Counted from the first letter of the stretch, positions 16,266-24,424 are shown. The stretch: 64,000 nt of DNA from Gilvimarinus agarilyticus (GCF_000832015.1 NZ_JXCJ01000001.1:2387003-2451002), one strand, 5' to 3'. Numbers and translations: made by a program. Notes: generated by a model not told the origin, from the letters alone.

Positions 16266-17140
16266 CAGTACTTAACGTCGGCGTGGCGCAGCACGCCTGT
16301 AGTGACGATCTTGCGGCAAACCTTGCAACGAGTATCTCAGCGATTCGTGAGGCCGCTGCACAAGGTGCGCAACTGGTGGTGTTGCAGGAGCTGCACCGCG
16401 GTTTGTATTTTTGTCAGCGTGAAGACGTCGACGAGTTTGAGTTAGCGGAAACGATTCCCGGGCCGAGTACCGACTCATTAGGAGCCCTGGCTAAAGAGTT
16501 GGGCATTGTTATCGTAGCGTCTTTGTTTGAAAAGCGTGCGACAGGTTTATATCACAACACCGCTGTGGTACTCGAAACCGACGGTACAATTGCCGGGGTT
16601 TATCGCAAGATGCACATTCCTGACGATCCGGGTTTTTACGAGAAGTTTTATTTTACCCCGGGTGATTTAGGTTTTACGCCTATTAACACCTCGGTTGGGC
16701 GATTGGGGGTATTGGTTTGCTGGGATCAGTGGTTTCCCGAGGCCGCGCGTCTCATGGCCATGGCTGGTGCCGAGCTCCTTATTTACCCTACCGCCATCGG
16801 TTGGGATCCTACCGATGACAAAGCCGAGCAGCTTCGCCAGCGCGATGCCTGGGTAACCGTGCAGAGGGCCCATGCGGTTGCCAATGGCGTACCGGTTATT
16901 AGCGTAAACCGCGTTGGACACGAGGCCGACCCGGAAGGTGGTGCCGGCATTCAGTTTTGGGGCAATACCTTTGTCGCTGGCCCCCAGGGCGAGCTGCTGC
17001 TTGAACTTGGCGCAGAGGCAAAAACCAGAGTGGTAGCAGTCGATATGCAGCGCTCTGAACACGTGCGCCGTATCTGGCCATTTTTACGGGATCGACGTAT
17101 TGATGCCTATACCGATCTTACGAAACTCTACCGTGACTAA
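16262..17140 (+). CDS. aguB: N-carbamoylputrescine amidase
   Basis: Nitrilase-superfamily amidase that splits N-carbamoylputrescine into putrescine, CO2 and ammonia, completing the pathway begun by AguA. The 292-residue protein shows the Glu-Lys-Cys triad: LQELHRG (Glu43), YRKMHIPDD (Lys116) and LVCWDQWFPE (Cys153). It overlaps aguA by 4 bp. A diguanylate cyclase gene begins 20 bp after its stop. Family length and motifs are complete. Confidence 0.96.
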   Translation: MTVLNVGVAQHACSDDLAANLATSISAIREAAAQGAQLVVLQELHRGLYFCQREDVDEFELAETIPGPSTDSLGALAKELGIVIVASLFEKRATGLYHNTAVVLETDGTIAGVYRKMHIPDDPGFYEKFYFTPGDLGFTPINTSVGRLGVLVCWDQWFPEAARLMAMAGAELLIYPTAIGWDPTDDKAEQLRQRDAWVTVQRAHAVANGVPVISVNRVGHEADPEGGAGIQFWGNTFVAGPQGELLLELGAEAKTRVVAVDMQRSEHVRRIWPFLRDRRIDAYTDLTKLYRD

Positions 17141-17160
17141 CGGGCAGCGGGAGTTGTTTT

Positions 17161-17904
17161 TTGTCTGATGTAAATCGGCCTGTTGAGCAATGTGTTGCCA
17201 GTGAGTCTAGGTGCGCTTACCGCGATGAGTTGGTGCAGTTGCGCGAGGATGTTGCGCGATTAAAGCGCGATTCGTTAACTGATGCCTTGACCGGCTTGTT
17301 TAATTACCGCCATTTTGAGGCGGTGTTAAATCAAGAGGCAGAGCGAGTTCACCGTAGCGGCTTACCGATGGCACTGATGTTGTGTGACCTCGATCATTTT
17401 AAATCCATGAATGACCGCTATGGCCACGAAGCGGGTAATCGTATCTTACAAAAAGTCGCCGGTATTATAGATTCACAATTGCGCAAGCTTGATATCGCTT
17501 GTCGCTATGGTGGCGAGGAGTTTGCCGTAGTGTTACCCGGCACGAGCCTGGCTCAGGCCGTTGCTGTTGCTGAGCGCGTGCGGGCAGCTATCGCCGAGTC
17601 CGTGTTTGAGTTGCCCTCGGGTGAACAAGTTGGCGCTACGTTAAGCTTGGGCGTTGCAAGTCTCAACGATAAGCAAAATATACTCCCCGCTGAGCTGGTT
17701 GCTCGTGCCGACGAGCAGTTGTATTTGGCCAAAGCGCGAGGGAGAAATTGTGTGGTGGCTCCCGCAGTTGCGGATGTGCCGGATCAGTATGCACCGCTGG
17801 TAACCACCGATGAGAAGGCGGCTTTATTTTCTACGAATACGACATGCGATGTGACAGTCGATACCTCGGCTAAAGCCGATGACGATATGTCATCTTCTTC
17901 GTAG
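17161..17904 (+). CDS. Diguanylate cyclase (GGEEF), soluble
   Basis: Makes cyclic di-GMP from two GTP. The start is TTG, supported by GGGAG 7 bp upstream; no better ATG precedes the domain. The 247-residue protein has a short N-terminal region with a likely coiled coil (RDELVQLREDVARLKRD) and then a GGDEF domain: LTDALTGLFNYRHF, LCDLDHFKSMNDRYGH, and the active-site GGEEF at 117-121. The inhibitory I-site RKLD (108-111) lies exactly five residues before GGEEF, so product feedback is expected. There is no transmembrane segment or sensor domain. It follows aguB by 20 bp and precedes bcp by 24 bp, so it may be co-transcribed with polyamine synthesis. The roughly 75-residue C-terminal tail is not a known domain. 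Confidence 0.92.
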   Translation: MSDVNRPVEQCVASESRCAYRDELVQLREDVARLKRDSLTDALTGLFNYRHFEAVLNQEAERVHRSGLPMALMLCDLDHFKSMNDRYGHEAGNRILQKVAGIIDSQLRKLDIACRYGGEEFAVVLPGTSLAQAVAVAERVRAAIAESVFELPSGEQVGATLSLGVASLNDKQNILPAELVARADEQLYLAKARGRNCVVAPAVADVPDQYAPLVTTDEKAALFSTNTTCDVTVDTSAKADDDMSSSS

Positions 17905-17928
17905 CTATTCACACTAAAGGAGTGTTTT

Positions 17929-18408
17929 ATGAGCTTCCCAAAACTGGGTAATCTTGCCCCCGCATTTACCTTGCAGGATCAAAATGGCAATAAGGTTAGC
18001 CTAAAAGATTTTCGTGGTAGTAAGAATGTGGTGCTGTACTTTTACCCTAAGGCGATGACCCCTGGTTGTACCACTCAAGCTTGTGGGTTGCGTGACGCGC
18101 AGGCTGACTTAGACAAGCTTGATGCCGTGGTTTTGGCGGTTAGCCCCGACCCGGTGGCACGCCTGGCAAAGTTTGTCGATAAGCACGAGCTTAACTTTAC
18201 GCTGTTGTCCGATGAGGACCACGCCATTGCCGATAAATACGGCGCATGGGGTTTAAAGAAGTTTATGGGGCGCGAGTATATGGGCATTTTGCGCACGACG
18301 TTTTTTATTAACAAAGAGGGGCGGCTGACTCATATCTTTGACAAGGTCAAAACCAAGACACACGATCAGGATGTGCTGGCTTATTTGGCAGAGCTCGAGA
18401 GCGCCTGA
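17929..18408 (+). CDS. bcp: Thioredoxin-dependent thiol peroxidase (peroxiredoxin Q)
   Basis: Reduces hydrogen peroxide and organic hydroperoxides using thioredoxin. The 159-residue protein is the usual Bcp length. The motif PGCTTQACGLRD places the peroxidatic cysteine at 47 and the resolving cysteine five residues later at 52, the Bcp/PrxQ arrangement. An AAAGGAG ribosome binding site precedes the ATG. It is the last gene in the aguA-aguB-diguanylate cyclase-bcp run. Confidence 0.95.
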   Translation: MSFPKLGNLAPAFTLQDQNGNKVSLKDFRGSKNVVLYFYPKAMTPGCTTQACGLRDAQADLDKLDAVVLAVSPDPVARLAKFVDKHELNFTLLSDEDHAIADKYGAWGLKKFMGREYMGILRTTFFINKEGRLTHIFDKVKTKTHDQDVLAYLAELESA

Positions 18409-18498
18409 TTTTTGGTGAGATCGACTAGCAATGTGTGACTCGGCGCAAGAATTCACTCGTTAGTCGCAATTGTGTTAATAAAAATACGCCAGATAGCC

Positions 18499-18504
18499 TA
18501 TAAT
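18499..18504 (+). promoter_or_regulatory. Candidate promoter -10 for the AraC-type gene
   Basis: TATAAT at 18499-18504, with a weak TTAATA 18 bp upstream at 18475-18480. It falls in the 300-bp gap 18409-18708 and would give a leader of about 200 bases before the regulator gene. The gap otherwise contains only one short frame (18537-18731) without recognisable features; I see no terminator or repeat in it. Confidence 0.45.
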
Positions 18505-18708
18505 CTTGGCTCGTAGGCAGACGCCAGCGTTAGAGCGTGTCCCCTTATAGCAGATCTTTCTATTGGCGCCTGTTTCAGCGCCATAGGGGTCTTAAAGTAA
18601 CGGGTAAACACATTGCCAGCATTGCTGCCACCCTTTATATTAATGTCTGCCAATTAACAGTGTCGTTAAAGGCAGGCGCTAACCAAGGCCCGGCACAAGG
18701 AGAGCCCA

Positions 18709-19146
18709 ATGATTCAGCTACAGCGACTTAACCCACAGGTTACCGATGAGGACGGATTTGCCCGATCCGGAATCCGCTCGTACCATGAATATGTCGTACT
18801 GGCCAAGCTGCCAGAGGTTGAAGGTGTGTCAGATCGAGTGCTGGAAGCACTGCAAAAGCGGGTAGGCCACGCACCTATGGCCATCGAGCATATTGCAGAC
18901 GATTTAAATCTCTCCAAACGCACCCTGCAACGGCGCCTGCAGCAGCAGGGCGCCAGCTTTGCTCAGCTGCGCGATAGCTTGCGTTTTCATTACGCGATTA
19001 AATATTTGATTGATGACCACATGAGTGTCGATTCGGTTTCATCGTCACTGGACTTCTCTGATCGCACCAGCTTTACCAACGCCTTTAAGCGCTGGACTAA
19101 TTTGTCGCCCAGCGTGTTTCGTAAGCTGTTTCGCGATTACGCTTAA
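18709..19146 (+). CDS. Small AraC-family transcriptional regulator
   Basis: A 145-residue protein consisting almost entirely of an AraC/XylS DNA-binding domain (about 45-143): two helix-turn-helix units around IADDLNLSKRTLQRRLQQQG and VSSSLDFSDRTSFTNAFKRW, ending with LSPSVFRKL, the usual family finish. The ATG is preceded by AAGGAGAG. The N-terminal 40 residues are too short for a sugar or ligand cupin domain, so any effector binding must come from a partner or be absent. Its targets are unknown; the flanking genes bcp and yajC give no clear hint. Confidence 0.88.
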   Translation: MIQLQRLNPQVTDEDGFARSGIRSYHEYVVLAKLPEVEGVSDRVLEALQKRVGHAPMAIEHIADDLNLSKRTLQRRLQQQGASFAQLRDSLRFHYAIKYLIDDHMSVDSVSSSLDFSDRTSFTNAFKRWTNLSPSVFRKLFRDYA

Positions 19147-19218
19147 TCCTTTCTGTCAGGGGTCGCCCAGCCGGTGGCCCTTACCCTTTGATTTAACCCC
19201 CTAGGCGCGTCATCGGCG

Positions 19219-19247
19219 TTGGCAAAATCCGCCAAACACGGTAGAGT
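19219..19247 (+). promoter_or_regulatory. Candidate sigma-70 promoter of yajC
   Basis: TTGGCA (19219-19224) and TAGAGT (19242-19247) are separated by 17 bp, matching the consensus at 5 of 6 and 4 of 6 positions. Transcription would start near 19254, about 26 bases before the yajC ATG. Confidence 0.5.
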
Positions 19248-19279
19248 TACGCCTCTTTTAAGCTAATGAGGTTTTACCT

Positions 19280-19612
19280 ATGGGTTTCTTTGTACAGTCC
19301 GCTTGGGCACAAGGTCAGGCAGCTCCACAGGGCGCGCCAATGTACGTCAACTTGTTGATGTTTGGCGGTCTGTTTTTGTTCATGTATCTGCTTATTATTC
19401 GTCCACAGCGCAAGCGTCAAAAAGAACACCAAAACTTGGTTTCAAGCTTAAAAAAGGGCGATGAGGTTCTACTAACCAGTGGCATGCTGGGTAAAATTCT
19501 TAAAGTAGACGAGAATTACGTTGTTTTAGAGACCGGCGCTAACATTGAGCTGAAGTTTCAAAAATCCGCGGTTCACGCAGTACTGCCAAAAGGCACTGTT
19601 AAGTCCATTTAA
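19280..19612 (+). CDS. yajC: Sec translocon accessory protein YajC
   Basis: Small inner-membrane protein that associates with SecDF and SecYEG. The 110-residue product has one transmembrane helix (about 24-41), followed immediately by the hallmark IRPQRKRQKEHQ and a compact cytoplasmic beta domain (GDEVLLTSGMLGKI). In most gammaproteobacteria yajC lies between tgt and secD; here neither neighbour is present, so it is displaced or a second copy. It appears to be transcribed on its own from a promoter just upstream. Confidence 0.95.
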   Translation: MGFFVQSAWAQGQAAPQGAPMYVNLLMFGGLFLFMYLLIIRPQRKRQKEHQNLVSSLKKGDEVLLTSGMLGKILKVDENYVVLETGANIELKFQKSAVHAVLPKGTVKSI

Positions 19613-19669
19613 AGGATTACCGCTTTGTAGTACAGTGGCCAGTAGTGTCGTTTAGCAACGGAGAGCACC

Positions 19670-20668
19670 ATGCCTAAAGGCTTAGCGTACCCCGATCGAC
19701 TCTCACTGGCCCAGCTTCCCACCCCGTTACAACCTCTCTCTCTTCCTGGCATTGGCGAGCACCGCTTGTGGTGCAAACGCGATGACCTTACTGGCTGTTT
19801 GTTAAGCGGTAATAAAATACGCAAATTAGAATTTGTGATTGCCGAGGCACAGGCGCAAGGTGCCGATACCCTGATTACCTGTGGCGGTTTGCAGTCTAAC
19901 CACTGCCGCGCAACGGCCCTGTTAGCGGCTCAGTTGGGTTTTGGTTGCGAATTAGTACTGCGCGGTGACGAGCCGCAAGTGGCTGACGGCAACCTGCTTT
20001 TGAGCCAGCTGGCGGGCGCAGCCATCAGCTATCACCCGGTACGGCGGTTTCAGCATCATTTACCACAGTTGCTGCAAGAGGCCGCCGATCGCCAGCGTGC
20101 GGCGGGGCGTACGCCTTATGTGATACCCACCGGAGCGAGCGATGGTGTGGGCGTTTGGGGGTATATTGCGGCGGCGGAAGAGCTTGCCGGGCAATTCGCC
20201 GAGCGTGGTATTACCGAGCCATTGGTCGTTTGTGCGACGGGCTCCGGGGGCACTTTGGCGGGCTTAGCGGCTGGTCTGAACTTGTTTTGTCCGGGTGCTC
20301 AGGTGTTGGGTGTCGCGGTGTGTGACGATGCCGATTACTTCTACCGCCGTGTGCGCGAGGATCTAAATGCGTGTCGCAAACGGTACTCTCAGGTGAATAT
20401 CCCCGAGCCGGAAAACTATCGGGTGGTTGAAGATTATATCGGCCCAGGCTATGCGCAAGGTTACCCAGAGGTGTTTGAGACGATCGCGACTGTAGCGTGC
20501 GGCTCTGGTGTTGTACTGGACCCGGTCTATACCGCTAAAGCTTTTTATGGAATGCTTAAAGAGCTACGGTTAGGCCATGTCACGGCACGTGATTTGGTGT
20601 TTGTGCATACCGGCGGTATCTTTGGCGTATACCCAGAACGAGCCGCGCTAGCGAGTGCAGCGCAATAA
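19670..20668 (+). CDS. PLP-dependent D-cysteine desulfhydrase / ACC deaminase family protein
   Basis: Fold-type II PLP enzyme of 332 residues. The cofactor lysine lies in LSGNKIRKLEF (Lys49), and the substrate/PLP loops CGGLQSNHCRATA and CATGSGGTLAGLAAG are typical of D-cysteine desulfhydrase (DcyD) and 1-aminocyclopropane-1-carboxylate deaminase. A role in degrading D-cysteine to pyruvate, sulfide and ammonia is more likely in marine gammaproteobacteria than ACC use, but the two are hard to separate by eye. A GGAGAG ribosome binding site precedes the ATG. A sodium:alanine-type symporter gene follows 45 bp later, suggesting an amino-acid utilisation pair. Confidence 0.85.
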   Translation: MPKGLAYPDRLSLAQLPTPLQPLSLPGIGEHRLWCKRDDLTGCLLSGNKIRKLEFVIAEAQAQGADTLITCGGLQSNHCRATALLAAQLGFGCELVLRGDEPQVADGNLLLSQLAGAAISYHPVRRFQHHLPQLLQEAADRQRAAGRTPYVIPTGASDGVGVWGYIAAAEELAGQFAERGITEPLVVCATGSGGTLAGLAAGLNLFCPGAQVLGVAVCDDADYFYRRVREDLNACRKRYSQVNIPEPENYRVVEDYIGPGYAQGYPEVFETIATVACGSGVVLDPVYTAKAFYGMLKELRLGHVTARDLVFVHTGGIFGVYPERAALASAAQ

Positions 20669-20713
20669 GCGTGCGCCCTGAATCATAAACGGTTTCTCTA
20701 AGAGGCAAGTACC

Positions 20714-22069
20714 ATGGAAGAGTTACACAGCGTATTAAATGGCATTAGCGGTGTGGTATGGGGCCCGCTGATGCTGCTGTTGCTTGTGGGTACCGGGGTG
20801 TTTTTAATGCTGCGGCTAAGAGGCTTCCCGCTGCGGCGCCTCGGTACGGGCTTTGCGTTGTTGTGGCAAGGACGGCGTAAACAGGGGGCGGGCGACGTCA
20901 GCCCCTTTAACGCGTTGATGACAGCGCTGGCTGCAACCATCGGTACCGGCAATATTGTCGGGGTAGCCACAGCCATAGGGCTGGGCGGCCCAGGAGCGTT
21001 ATTTTGGATGTGGTGCAGTGCTTTAGTGGGCATGGCAACAAAATACGCTGAGGCTGTGTGCGCGGTGCACTATCGCGAAAAAGATACGGATGGCCACAGC
21101 GTTGGCGGCCCAATGTATTACATCAAAAATGGCCTGGGTTCACGCTGGGCATGGCTTGGAACTTTGTTTGCCATATTTGGTTGCGCGGCGGGGTTTGGTA
21201 TTGGTAACACCGTGCAAGCTCACTCGGTAGCTGACGCGCTGCATGGTGATTTAGCCGTGCCCAAAATGGTGACTGGATTGGTGCTAATGGGGCTGGTTGC
21301 CGTGGTACTGTTGGGAGGTGTAAAGCGCATTGCCCAGGTAGCGGGGCGGTTGGTTCCTTTTATGGGTATCGCCTATATCGTTTGCGGGGTGGTGGTGATC
21401 GTGATGCACGCCGATGCAGTTCCACAAGCTCTCGGGTTAATCTTTGACAGTGCATTCAATGGCCAGGCGGCGGCCGGTGGGTTTGCCGGCGCCGGTGTCG
21501 CTATGGCAATTCAGTTTGGTGTGGCCCGTGGCGTTTTCTCCAACGAGGCAGGGCTTGGCAGCGCGCCTATCGCTCATGCGGCGGCCGCAACCAATAACCC
21601 AGTGCGTCAGGGAATGATTGCCATGCTGGGCACCTTTATCGATACGCTAGTCGTTTGCTCTATTACCGGTATTGCTATTGTGGCTAGCGGTGCGTGGCAG
21701 GGGGAGGCCAAAGGGGCTCTAATGTCGCAAGCCGCGTTTGCCAGTGCACTGCCGTTTGGTGAGTTGTTTATTAGCTTGGCGATCGCGTTGTTTGCGTTTA
21801 CAACCATGCTGGGCTGGAGTTATTACGGAGAGCGATGCGCGCAATATTTATGGGGCATAAAAGCCATTACGCCTTTTCGTGTGGTCTGGGTGCTGGCAAT
21901 AGGCGTGGGCGCCATGGCAAATTTATCGCTGGTTTGGATTGTGGCTGATATTTTAAATGCGCTGATGGCGATCCCTAACTTAATCGCGCTGTTTATGTTG
22001 TCGGGTGTCGTGGTCACTTTGACACGCCAGTACGCTAAGGCAAAACCTGCGTCCGATAACGAGCCGTAA
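20714..22069 (+). CDS. Sodium:alanine/glycine symporter, AGCS family
   Basis: Integral membrane symporter, 451 residues with about ten to eleven hydrophobic segments. The AGCS signature is clear: NALMTALAATIGTGNIVGVA (about 75-94) followed by GGPGALFWMW, and later GVARGVFSNEAGLGSAP. It imports alanine, glycine or related amino acids with sodium; the exact substrate is not readable. It lies 45 bp after the PLP enzyme gene in the same direction and ends 7 bp from the convergent tusE. Confidence 0.94.
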   Translation: MEELHSVLNGISGVVWGPLMLLLLVGTGVFLMLRLRGFPLRRLGTGFALLWQGRRKQGAGDVSPFNALMTALAATIGTGNIVGVATAIGLGGPGALFWMWCSALVGMATKYAEAVCAVHYREKDTDGHSVGGPMYYIKNGLGSRWAWLGTLFAIFGCAAGFGIGNTVQAHSVADALHGDLAVPKMVTGLVLMGLVAVVLLGGVKRIAQVAGRLVPFMGIAYIVCGVVVIVMHADAVPQALGLIFDSAFNGQAAAGGFAGAGVAMAIQFGVARGVFSNEAGLGSAPIAHAAAATNNPVRQGMIAMLGTFIDTLVVCSITGIAIVASGAWQGEAKGALMSQAAFASALPFGELFISLAIALFAFTTMLGWSYYGERCAQYLWGIKAITPFRVVWVLAIGVGAMANLSLVWIVADILNALMAIPNLIALFMLSGVVVTLTRQYAKAKPASDNEP

Positions 22070-22076
22070 CGTTACG

Positions 22077-22409
22077 TTAAAAACAGTTGGCTGGGCGTGG
22101 CAGCCCGGCAATTTTATTAATCATTAGCGCGGGGTGCGGCGGGAATAAGCCCATCAAGTAAATGCTGCGGCCTTTCTCTTTGCCTAGCCGTTGTTGGGTG
22201 TAGCGCACTAACGCGCGGCTTGCCGGTGATAGCTCAAACTCACGATAAAACGCCTGTACTAACTCGATAATCTCCCAGTGCGCATCGCCTAGGTTGATGT
22301 GCTCTGCGGCGGCTAGTGCTTGCGCGACCTCAGGAGTCCAGTCCTCCCGATTAATCAGGTAGCCGTCTTTATCGAGTGCAGGCAGGTTGGGGGTTACAGT
22401 GGTACTCAT
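22077..22409 (-). CDS. tusE: Sulfur-relay protein TusE (DsrC family)
   Basis: Last sulfur carrier in the Tus relay, passing persulfide from TusD to MnmA for 2-thiouridine at tRNA position 34. The 110-residue protein has the DsrC-family core and the essential penultimate cysteine (Cys109 in PRPANCF). Only the single C-terminal cysteine is present, as in TusE; the second cysteine required by true dissimilatory DsrC (CPGKQ-type arm) is not seen. It follows tusB by 2 bp and is last in the tusDCBE unit. Confidence 0.95.
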   Translation of the reverse strand: MSTTVTPNLPALDKDGYLINREDWTPEVAQALAAAEHINLGDAHWEIIELVQAFYREFELSPASRALVRYTQQRLGKEKGRSIYLMGLFPPHPALMINKIAGLPRPANCF

Positions 22410-22411
22410 TC

Positions 22412-22720
22412 TTAATACCAGCTTTGAACCGTCGTGTGTTGGCAGCTTAACTCTACAAAGGCAGGGTAATTGGCTATTGCGATGCCTTGTGCTATTTGCG
22501 ATTGCAGCCCTCGCGCCATTAGATCGCTCTCTAGTGCGTATACTTTAATATCGCGCTCGATAGCCCTTTGCAGTAACTTGAACGTAGGGGCAGAACCTAA
22601 CGCGCCGTAGGTGCCATCTTCAATAAGCAACACGGAATCGCCACTCGAGCAAATATTGAGGCATGAGTGCAAAGACTGGTCGCTAAAAGGCGACTTATTG
22701 ACGGTGTGTAATGTACTCAT
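22412..22720 (-). CDS. tusB: Sulfur-relay subunit TusB
   Basis: DsrH-family subunit of the TusBCD heterohexamer. The 102-residue product begins MSTLHTVNKSPF and contains VLLIEDGTYGAL, typical of the family. Its ATG overlaps the TAA of tusC by one base, so translation is coupled. TusB gives no sulfur-carrying cysteine of its own; it is structural. Confidence 0.93.
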   Translation of the reverse strand: MSTLHTVNKSPFSDQSLHSCLNICSSGDSVLLIEDGTYGALGSAPTFKLLQRAIERDIKVYALESDLMARGLQSQIAQGIAIANYPAFVELSCQHTTVQSWY

Positions 22721-23079
22721 TAAAAACTTAGCAGGTGATCCTGCTGCGCGATTAATTGCTGGACTTGTTCGTCATTTAACCACTGAACCGTATCGATGCA
22801 AAGTGCCTCGGTGTTTAATCCTCGTTCAACAGCCGACCTATGATGAGCGTAAACCCTCTCAACTCCAAACATTTCCAGCGCACTCAGGTTGCGAGCCAGA
22901 CTTTTTTGTTTGTTGGCTTCGGGCTGTTGCGCCGGGGTGAGCTGCCAAATACCTTCATCCATTAAGAGTAAATTTACCGGCTGATCGAACGCCGCGGCGG
23001 CTAAAACCGTTTCGAGCGCTTCACGGGCTAATGCACTGCTATAGGGGGGGTGGCGACTAATACACAAAATAGATTTCAT
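22720..23079 (-). CDS. tusC: Sulfur-relay subunit TusC
   Basis: DsrF-family subunit of TusBCD, 119 residues from the ATG at 23079 (MKSILCISRHPPYSS, the family N-terminus). An in-frame TTG at 23094 would add five residues overlapping tusD and is less likely. This start lies 4 bp after the tusD stop. The family motifs ARE-LE and NLLLMDEGIWQL are visible. Confidence 0.93.
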   Translation of the reverse strand: MKSILCISRHPPYSSALAREALETVLAAAAFDQPVNLLLMDEGIWQLTPAQQPEANKQKSLARNLSALEMFGVERVYAHHRSAVERGLNTEALCIDTVQWLNDEQVQQLIAQQDHLLSF

Positions 23080-23083
23080 AGCG

Positions 23084-23476
23084 CTAGGCACCAAACGTCA
23101 GCACTCGATCGGAGGCCGCGCTAGCCTCAATCAGCTGTCCCAGGCCGCTCAACTCAAAACCTTGGGCAATGTTGTCGCCGCTTTTTTGGTAGCGTTCTGC
23201 CTCTGTGGTGTCTAGTAGGCCCCGACGCAACGCGGCGGCAATGCATACCACCGCATCGAGTTGGTGTTCTGTTATAAATTGTTGCCAGCTGGCGGGTAAG
23301 TCGTGCTCGTCCTGCGGTGGGGCGGCTAAACGTGTGGCATTGTGTACGCCATCGGCGTAGAAAAAAAGCCGGTAGATGGTGTGGCCGTTGGCGAGTGCGG
23401 CATGTGCAAAGGCCAGAGCAGTTTGGCTGGCGCTGTCGCTGTAGGGGGCGCCGAGAATAACGAGGGTGAATTTCAT
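23084..23476 (-). CDS. tusD: Sulfur-relay subunit TusD
   Basis: DsrE-family subunit carrying the active cysteine of TusBCD. The 130-residue protein has the nucleotide-fold start FTLVILGAPYSDSAS, FFYADGVHNAT, and Cys78 in VVCIAAALRRG, the same position as the catalytic Cys78 of the E. coli protein. No normal ribosome binding site is visible: the only purine-rich stretch upstream (GGGG) lies in the stem of the terminator hairpin at 23487-23506, 14 bases from the ATG. Confidence 0.94.
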   Translation of the reverse strand: MKFTLVILGAPYSDSASQTALAFAHAALANGHTIYRLFFYADGVHNATRLAAPPQDEHDLPASWQQFITEHQLDAVVCIAAALRRGLLDTTEAERYQKSGDNIAQGFELSGLGQLIEASAASDRVLTFGA

Positions 23477-23480
23477 GGTT

Positions 23481-23506
23481 AAAAAGAAAGCCCCTTGCGG
23501 GGCTTT
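23481..23506 (-). terminator. Intrinsic terminator between yccA and tusD
   Basis: On the minus strand AAAGCCCC-GCAA-GGGGCTTT (23506-23487) forms an 8-bp perfect stem followed by CTTTTT (23486-23481). This is a strong intrinsic terminator for yccA transcripts, yet the tusD ATG starts only 4 bases after the T-run. Either tusDCBE relies on read-through or its own promoter lies inside yccA's 3' end. Confidence 0.88.
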
Positions 23507-23527
23507 GCTAGTGTTTGTGATTTGGGC

Positions 23528-24223
23528 TTAGTCGTCTGCCGCGCCCAACAAGTGCAGTAGGCTGGTGAAGATATTAATGATCGCCAGATAAAGCGACGTG
23601 GTAGCCAGCAGGTAATTGCGCTCACCGCCGTGAATAATGGCGCTGGTTTGATACAAAATAATCGCCGACATTAACAGTACGATACCTGCTGAGAACACCA
23701 AGCTAAATATCGGCATGTGGTAACCAAACAGTGATGCACCCAACAGCAGTAGCATGCAGCCGATCATGATCATCATGCCCATGGCGATAAAGCCGCCCAT
23801 AAAGCTGAAGTCCTTGCGGGTTACCAAGGCGTAAGCAGACAAGCCTAAAAAGGTAAAGGCGGTGCCGCCCAGTGCCTGCATAACGATTGTAGAGCCGTTG
23901 CTGGCGGCTAGGTAGTGGTTAATGATTGGCCCTAAGCCGGCGCCAATTAAACCGGTAAAGGCAAACACCACACCGAGGCCGGCGGCGGAGTTGGCTGTGC
24001 GCGGCAACGCAAACCAAATAAGCCCCATGGCAACCAGAGACATTATTAGGCCGGCACCGTGGCTTAAGTTAACGGCCATAGCAATACCGGCAGTAACTGC
24101 CGAGAAAGCGAGGGTAATGCTCAGCAGCAAATAGGTGTTGCGCAAAACACGGCTTACTTCTGTGGCATCAGCCTGTGTGGCCGAGCCCATGTGCGTATTA
24201 GCGGCAGTGCGTACGTGTTGCAT
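23528..24223 (-). CDS. yccA: Bax inhibitor-1 / YccA family membrane protein
   Basis: Integral membrane protein of 231 residues with seven hydrophobic segments and the family C-terminus (SLYLAIINIFTSLLHLLG). In E. coli YccA is a substrate and modulator of the FtsH protease and protects the Sec translocon. The first 25 residues are polar and cytoplasmic. It lies upstream of tusDCBE, the same order as in pseudomonads, but a terminator separates them. Confidence 0.92.
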   Translation of the reverse strand: MQHVRTAANTHMGSATQADATEVSRVLRNTYLLLSITLAFSAVTAGIAMAVNLSHGAGLIMSLVAMGLIWFALPRTANSAAGLGVVFAFTGLIGAGLGPIINHYLAASNGSTIVMQALGGTAFTFLGLSAYALVTRKDFSFMGGFIAMGMMIMIGCMLLLLGASLFGYHMPIFSLVFSAGIVLLMSAIILYQTSAIIHGGERNYLLATTSLYLAIINIFTSLLHLLGAADD

Positions 24224-24255
24224 TTAATCTCTCCAAGCTAAAGTGATAGTACCCA

Positions 24256-24283
24256 ATGATACAAGCTTACTTGTTTAAAACAA
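24256..24283 (-). promoter_or_regulatory. Candidate promoter of yccA
   Basis: Reading the minus strand, TTGTTT (24283-24278) and TATCAT (24261-24256) are 16 bp apart, giving a start near 24249 and a leader of about 25 bases to the yccA ATG at 24223. The -10 matches at five of six positions, the -35 only partly. Confidence 0.4.
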
Positions 24284-24424
24284 AGGCCCAATGCAGCGTA
24301 ATGGAATCGCTTTGAGGCGATCGTTAGACGCCTCGAGCGAAACATTGGTTCCTTCGATAATATGGGGGCTAATTGCGTTTTTTAAAGTATAAGGTGTAGG
24401 CGGGTGTCGCTAAAAAAGGGGCAT

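Noticed and set aside
18537-18731. 64-residue frame before the AraC-type gene
   Set aside because: It overlaps the ribosome binding site and start of the regulator and shows no features.
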